Below, piece after piece: positions 59,462 through 64,000 of a stretch of 64,000 bases of DNA. The notes beneath the pieces are model-generated. The model did not search any database and was not told where the DNA came from. It saw only the letters and a program-made list of their open reading frames with translations. Made by a program: the position numbers and the translations under genes. The stretch is from the NCBI GenBank assembly GCA_038528965.1, contig JBCBEC010000007.1, positions 124,001-188,000 of the forward strand, read 5' to 3'. This stretch comes from Lewinella sp038528965. GTDB lineage: Bacteria; Bacteroidota; Bacteroidia; Chitinophagales; Saprospiraceae. How positions within the stretch are numbered: the first letter of the stretch is position 1; every line of letters begins with the position of its first letter.

Positions 59462-61979
59462 AGTCCGGATCGTTGTTAATGTCAAAACCGTCCTCGTCAA
59501 AGCCATCCTCCTCGAGTGGTACATTGGGGTTTTCGTAGGCATCACAGTTCAACTCGATCCCCAGGTTGCCGCGGGGGCGGAAAAACTTCTTGTTGAAATC
59601 CCAATTGAGGCTCTCCTCCTGCTGTACCGATTCCAGGAACCCAATCACCATTGGCTTGGCCATATAGGCTCCCTGCCCTAATGCTAGATTACGGAAACTG
59701 ATCCAGCGATCATCACCACCTACCCAACAGCCAACAACTAAGTTAGGGGTTACTCCCATAAACCAACCATCAGCGTGCTCATTGGTAGTACCCGTTTTAC
59801 CGCCGTATGGGCCACGAATCTTGCCACGGAAGCCACCAGCGTATTGTAGCATATCTACCATAGCGTAGTTGGCTTCTTCCTCCAGGGCCTGCTTATCAAT
59901 AATTTCACTGGTATAAATCGAGCGCCCAAAACGATCTTCGATCGCTAACAAGAAGGTCGGCTCAATGTGTATACCATTATTGGCAAAGGTGGTGTAAGCA
60001 CCCGTCATCTCAATTACGGAAAGATCTACCGCCCCCAGACAAATCGAGGGCGTTTGTGGGATCATATCCTTATCAATCCCCATTTGGGATACAATCAAAC
60101 GCACCGGCTCTGGACTCTCTAACTCACGCATGAGTGTAACGGAGATCGTATTCTTGGACAAGCGTAAACCATCCTTCAGTGTTAAGAGCTGATTCGTATA
60201 CTTCCCATTCGAGTTTTTAGGCGTCCACGGCTTCTGCAAGTAGAATTGCCCATCTCCTGGCTTCAGCGTCACCGGTACATCCATGTATTGCTGACAAGGA
60301 GAAATTCCTTGCTGGTTAATGGCTGTTGCGTAAACGAAAGGCTTAAAAGTCGACCCCACCTGACGGCGTGTATTGCGGTTAGCGTGGTCGTACTGGAATC
60401 GGCGGAAATCTACTCCTCCAATCCAACTGCGGACGTAGCCCGTTCCCGGCTCTACCGAGATCATACCCGTCTGCAAAACCATGCGGTGGTACTTCACTGA
60501 ATCGATGGGCGACATGGTTGTATCGGTTTCCATTTCCTCCGTATGGTAGGCGAATACCGACATTTCAGTCGGCTCATTGAATTCTTTTTCTACCGCAGCT
60601 TGTAGCTTGCTCCATTGCTCCTTCAGCTGACCAAACTTATCGCTCCGAATCACGCGGCGATACTTGTTGGCCAAGCTAGAACTAATCATGCCGTCGCGTA
60701 CCAGTGACTTCAGTACGCCTCCTTCTTTATCCTCATTGATAATCCGCTCTACTTCGCGATCATCATCGTGGAAGGTCAGGTCAGTCTCTTCCGCCAGCGC
60801 CTTCGTGAGATCTCCCAGGAACTTCGTACGTAGGGCCTGATAACGGTCAGAGGCCCGGACATCCTTGGTCAAATTGGCTTGCCGACGCTCAATGGGTACT
60901 TCCGTCTCGGTACCGTAGCGATAGTCCCACGGATCTTTATTGCGCCAGTGCCGGTAGAAGGTCTTTTGCAGCTTAGCCATATGCTTCTTCATGGCTTCCT
61001 CGGCCAGCTGCTGCATCGTAGGATTAATGGTGGTACGAATGTTCAGACCATCTCGGTAGATATCATAAGCTGTTCCATCCGCCTTGCGGTATTCCGGACG
61101 GCTCAATATGGATTTCACTTCCTCAGCGAGTACCATTCTGAAGTACGGAGCCAGACCGTCTACGTGGGTTTGGCTAGTTGCTTTTAGCCCCAGCGGTGTT
61201 TGCCGCAATTCATCGTACTTAGCTTGCGACAAATATCCGGCTTTACGCATCTGGTCCAATACTACTTCCCGGCGTTGCAGGGCGCGGTCAGAAAAGCGCC
61301 GAGGGTTGTAAAGCGATGCATTTTTCAACATCCCCACTAGTAGGGCACTCTCCTGTATATTTAAAGCTTCGGGAGAAGTGCTGAAGTAGATCTCCGCAGC
61401 GGCGCGGATACCTTTGGCATTATTGATAAAGTCGTAGCGGTTCAGGTAAAGCGCGATAATTTCTTCCTTAGTGTACTTGCGCTCCAGGCGTACAGCAATG
61501 ATCCACTCCTTGAGCTTTTGTAGCAAACGTTCGGATAAATTACGAGCGGCTACCCCGGTAAAAAGCAATTTGGCTAGCTGCTGGCTAATGGTACTGGCAC
61601 CACCACGGGTACCCGCAAAGGCAATGGCCCGGGCCAGCCCTCGAAAGTCAATACCGTTGTGCTCGTAGTAACGGATATCTTCGGTGGCAATGAGTGCTTG
61701 TACGAGGTGATCAGGTAGGTCATCAAACTCTACCGGAACCCGGTTTTCTGTATAGTACTTACCTAGTACATCGCCATTTTCGGCGTAGACTTGGGAGGCT
61801 ACGTTAGTTTCAGGATTTTCTAACTCGGCTACCGAAGGCAGATCGGTGAAAGAGAGACCGAGGAAGAGTAAGAAAACGGCAATAATACCACCAAACAACA
61901 AACGCCACATCCAGGTAACTACCTTCTTGTGGCGGGGATTGTCGTGGTCATTTAGCCATTGATCTATCAGTTTGCGCAT
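59451..61979 (-). CDS. Class A penicillin-binding protein (PBP1)
   Basis: 842 aa, ATG start. Bifunctional peptidoglycan synthase. One N-terminal membrane helix (~22-43). GT51 glycosyltransferase domain (~60-240): catalytic Glu100 in ALIATEDIRYYEHNGID, and ASTISQQLAKLL. Transpeptidase domain (~490-760): active-site Ser543-x-x-Lys546 (GSTFKPFVY), SxN (Ser608-Lys-Asn610), KTG (Lys728-Thr-Gly). An acidic tail (DEDGFDINNDPDFGD) ends the protein. The downstream HEAT-cyclophilin gene overlaps its stop codon. Lies upstream of it and gcvT in one probable operon. Confidence 0.96.
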   Translation of the reverse strand: MRKLIDQWLNDHDNPRHKKVVTWMWRLLFGGIIAVFLLFLGLSFTDLPSVAELENPETNVASQVYAENGDVLGKYYTENRVPVEFDDLPDHLVQALIATEDIRYYEHNGIDFRGLARAIAFAGTRGGASTISQQLAKLLFTGVAARNLSERLLQKLKEWIIAVRLERKYTKEEIIALYLNRYDFINNAKGIRAAAEIYFSTSPEALNIQESALLVGMLKNASLYNPRRFSDRALQRREVVLDQMRKAGYLSQAKYDELRQTPLGLKATSQTHVDGLAPYFRMVLAEEVKSILSRPEYRKADGTAYDIYRDGLNIRTTINPTMQQLAEEAMKKHMAKLQKTFYRHWRNKDPWDYRYGTETEVPIERRQANLTKDVRASDRYQALRTKFLGDLTKALAEETDLTFHDDDREVERIINEDKEGGVLKSLVRDGMISSSLANKYRRVIRSDKFGQLKEQWSKLQAAVEKEFNEPTEMSVFAYHTEEMETDTTMSPIDSVKYHRMVLQTGMISVEPGTGYVRSWIGGVDFRRFQYDHANRNTRRQVGSTFKPFVYATAINQQGISPCQQYMDVPVTLKPGDGQFYLQKPWTPKNSNGKYTNQLLTLKDGLRLSKNTISVTLMRELESPEPVRLIVSQMGIDKDMIPQTPSICLGAVDLSVIEMTGAYTTFANNGIHIEPTFLLAIEDRFGRSIYTSEIIDKQALEEEANYAMVDMLQYAGGFRGKIRGPYGGKTGTTNEHADGWFMGVTPNLVVGCWVGGDDRWISFRNLALGQGAYMAKPMVIGFLESVQQEESLNWDFNKKFFRPRGNLGIELNCDAYENPNVPLEEDGFDEDGFDINNDPDFGD

Positions 61980-62174
61980 AGGTTTAATGATATCGTATTA
62001 ACTCTGCAATGCTCTTCACGGCACAAGATACGAGAATCTCGACGATCAGTAGCAGGTCAACAAGTAGGTGTTAGTAACTTTTGCGCAAGCGTAAAAATTG
62101 TCTAAGCGTTCGTACTCGTGAGCATTTCTTAAAATCAAATGCAGCACGCGATAGGACAAGATGGAGCAAGAGGA

Positions 62175-63086
62175 CTAGATAGTGCTGGTATTAGCCTTTC
62201 GCCAGGCTCCAGGGGCCAGACCCACTTTACTTTTGAATAAGCGGCTAAAGTACTGGGGGTAGTCAAAACCTAGTTCGTAGGCTATTTCGGATACGGACGC
62301 TTCGCTACCCAACAACCGGCTTTTAGCTAAATCAATTAGGTACTGGTGGATATGATCCTGAGTGCTCTTCCCCGTAGCAGACTTAAGAAGATCACTGAGA
62401 TAATTGGGAGAAAGATGCATTTGCTGGGCAACGGACTGCACGGAAGGTATACCCTTTTGCTCCAAAGCTGTTGTACTACATTGCTCGGCTAAAATGGCCG
62501 TAAACTTGGTCAATACCGAACGGTCTGCATCTAGACGGGTAATGAATTGGCGGGCGTAAAACCGATTAGCGTAAGTCAATAGAAGCTCGAGATTGGCTAT
62601 CAGGACCTGCTTGCTATGCCGATCCAGCGGGCGTTGGCTTTCGGTAGCAATATTGCCGAATACACCATTCATCGTCTGCTCTTCTTCCGCCGAAAGGTGC
62701 AAAGCTTCATTGACTTCGTACTGAAAAAAGCCAAATTGTTCCAGCTGCGAAAAGAGCGGATACCCCGCTAGCAACGACTTATGAAACATCAACATCCAAC
62801 CCGTGATTTGGTCTAGCTGGGGGTCATGGCCCACTACTTGATGAGGGGCGGTGAAGGTGAGTGTACCGTCTTTGAAGTCATACTTCCCTCGTCCGTAGTA
62901 CAAGCCGTTTGGTACGTTTTGCTTCATGCCAATAGTGTAGAAACCGTAGCTCATCAGGCGTGGAAAATCCGGTCCAGTGGCGTGATCCTCCACTCTTACC
63001 AGGCTTAGCAATGGATGACGCGGAGGAGCTGCTCCCGCCAACTGGTGCAACTCCAAAATGGTATCGATATGAACGGCATTTAGCAC
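62175..63086 (-). CDS. AraC-family transcriptional regulator
   Basis: 303 aa with a GTG start at 63086 (V-L-N-A-V-H-I-D-T-I-L-E-L-H...), 4 nt after the upstream stop codon; a TTG at 63110 would overlap the SDR gene. The N-terminal sensor region (~1-190) carries DTILELHQLAGAAPPRHPLLSLVRVED, as in Bacteroidota AraC activators. The C-terminal double helix-turn-helix (~205-300) has HLSPNYLSDLLKSATGKSTQDHIHQYLIDLAKSRLLGSEASVSEIAYELGFDYPQYFSRLFKSKVGLAPGAWRK. It probably regulates the adjacent SDR gene; effector unknown. From 61980 to 62174 nothing else is recognised. Confidence 0.88.
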   Translation of the reverse strand: MLNAVHIDTILELHQLAGAAPPRHPLLSLVRVEDHATGPDFPRLMSYGFYTIGMKQNVPNGLYYGRGKYDFKDGTLTFTAPHQVVGHDPQLDQITGWMLMFHKSLLAGYPLFSQLEQFGFFQYEVNEALHLSAEEEQTMNGVFGNIATESQRPLDRHSKQVLIANLELLLTYANRFYARQFITRLDADRSVLTKFTAILAEQCSTTALEQKGIPSVQSVAQQMHLSPNYLSDLLKSATGKSTQDHIHQYLIDLAKSRLLGSEASVSEIAYELGFDYPQYFSRLFKSKVGLAPGAWRKANTSTI

Positions 63087-63090
63087 GGGT

Positions 63091-64000
63091 CTACAGAATT
63101 TTGTGCTCAATCAAGGACGAGGCCGTAGCCAGAATGGCTTCTTTACTGGCAATAGGTTCCCAATTGAGCACTTGCCGAGCCTTAGAGATGTCCGTTTTGC
63201 GTTCAGCGCCAATTTCCGGTAGGACCTGCTTGATACTCTTATCAAAATTACTGAGCAGCTTGACCAATAAATCGGGCATAGTGAGCCGCGGAATCTTGTG
63301 CTTAGGATAGGCCTCGCGCAGTACGGCCGCTACATCAGAAAAGTAGTAGTAATCGCCTCCCGCGAGGAAGCGCTCACCAGCAGCCTGAGGAGATTCCATG
63401 GCCTTGATATGCAAATCTGCTACCGAACGTACATCCACAACCGCAAAACCCATTTTTGGCACCATGGGTAAGCTACCGTCCATCATCTTCTTGACAAAAT
63501 CGGCGGACGTTCCGTAGTCCTTTTCTAGAATCGGTCCTAGAACTGCAACTGGGTTGATAACCGACAATTCCATGCCAGAAGCGTCTTGTTTCATAAACTC
63601 CCAAGCTGCTTTTTCGGCTACCGTCTTGCTCCGGGTATAGTAGGTATGATCGGCGTGCACATCTTCATTCGACCAATGTGTCTCATCAAAGGTCCCTTGC
63701 TTTTTGCCCGTTCCGTAGCCGACGGCAGCCATAGAACTGGTCATTACTACCCGCTTCACCCCCGCTTGTGCTGCTGCCCGCAACACATTGAGAGCACCAT
63801 CACGAGCCGGTACTATTAATTCATCCGCTGTTTTCGGCAATTCCCTGGGCAAAGGCGAGGCAATGTGTTGTACGTAAGTAATATCTGGAGTGATAGCCCG
63901 CCGCCAACTTTCGGCATCCAACAATTCTGCTTCCTGAAATGACAGCTTATCTATCTGCTTGGTGTGCTCAGCAATAACCGCCTTGATTTCTTCTGCCCGT
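63091..64000 (-). CDS. NAD(P)-dependent epimerase/dehydratase-type reductase, 5' end cut by window edge
   Basis: Frame is open to the right edge; the visible part begins ...RAEEIKAVIAEHTKQIDKLSFQEAELLDAESW and the true start lies beyond 64000, so the TTG at 63924 is internal. Extended-SDR fold with ITYVQHIASPLPREL, VVMTSSMAAVGYG (Ser of the catalytic triad), THWSNEDVHADHTYYTRSKTVAEKAAW (YxxxK: Tyr-Thr-Arg-Ser-Lys), and VINPVAVLGPIL. It resembles dihydroflavonol reductase-like/aldehyde reductases; substrate unknown. The AraC gene follows after 4 nt, forming an operon. Confidence 0.9.
   Translation of the reverse strand, partial: RAEEIKAVIAEHTKQIDKLSFQEAELLDAESWRRAITPDITYVQHIASPLPRELPKTADELIVPARDGALNVLRAAAQAGVKRVVMTSSMAAVGYGTGKKQGTFDETHWSNEDVHADHTYYTRSKTVAEKAAWEFMKQDASGMELSVINPVAVLGPILEKDYGTSADFVKKMMDGSLPMVPKMGFAVVDVRSVADLHIKAMESPQAAGERFLAGGDYYYFSDVAAVLREAYPKHKIPRLTMPDLLVKLLSNFDKSIKQVLPEIGAERKTDISKARQVLNWEPIASKEAILATASSLIEHKIL

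Overview
The window looks like chromosomal DNA of a Bacteroidota bacterium, most likely from the Saprospiria/Lewinella side of the phylum (inference). Evidence: two secreted proteins end in a type IX secretion (T9SS) sorting domain (18071-19714, 38500-40245). Many start codons lack a Shine-Dalgarno sequence, and the exact Bacteroidota -7 promoter element TACCTTTG, or another TAnnTTTG match, precedes many genes. There are many lipoproteins, and the families are typical of the phylum (fused E1 alpha/beta, DUF5106-type thioredoxin lipoprotein, serA without an ACT domain). I found no rRNA, tRNA, CRISPR array, complete insertion sequence or prophage.

Layout. 0-9 kb: DUF2157 membrane protein, ALDH7-type aldehyde dehydrogenase, a large STAND-like ATPase fused through a membrane helix to a FISUMP/DUF1566-like domain, an ArsR regulator and a PIG-L deacetylase. 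9-17 kb: beta-barrel protein, gcvP with a long structured leader, priA with a small membrane protein, and an HEMVH metalloprotease-like protein. 17-26 kb: secreted proteins, queE, a D-threonine-aldolase-like enzyme, a DbpA-type RNA helicase, a lipoprotein, an esterase and an XRE-type regulator. 27-35 kb: metG carrying an AT-rich foreign-looking segment, DUF418 and DUF3298 proteins, a LOG-family protein and an Fpg/Nei glycosylase without zinc cysteines. 35-43 kb: enoyl-CoA hydratase, branched-chain E1, a T9SS protein, an ORF-less structured stretch and paaZ. 43-54 kb: YkgJ-like protein, thioredoxin lipoprotein, CvpA, FtsX-type permease, amidase, Band-7 lipoprotein and an Old Yellow Enzyme. 54-64 kb: serA, a GbsR-type regulator, a PBP1 / HEAT-cyclophilin / gcvT operon, and an SDR reductase with an AraC regulator.

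Genes that seem to work together: the hydratase at 35105 and paaZ at 42911 share an almost identical 20-bp palindrome at their 5' ends, which suggests one TetR-like repressor for aromatic/acyl-CoA catabolism. gcvP, gcvT and serA are separate but all belong to serine/glycine/one-carbon metabolism. PBP1 and the HEAT-cyclophilin lipoprotein overlap by 11 nt and are probably translationally coupled.

Many long reading frames begin upstream at GTG or TTG. Where a better internal ATG (or TTG/GTG) exists I give that start and say why. The best candidates for something new are the STAND-TM-FISUMP protein (3007-5484), the hairpin-rich ORF-less stretch (about 40390-40790), the gcvP leader hairpin, the mosaic metG and the shared operator. 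None is a proven new system.
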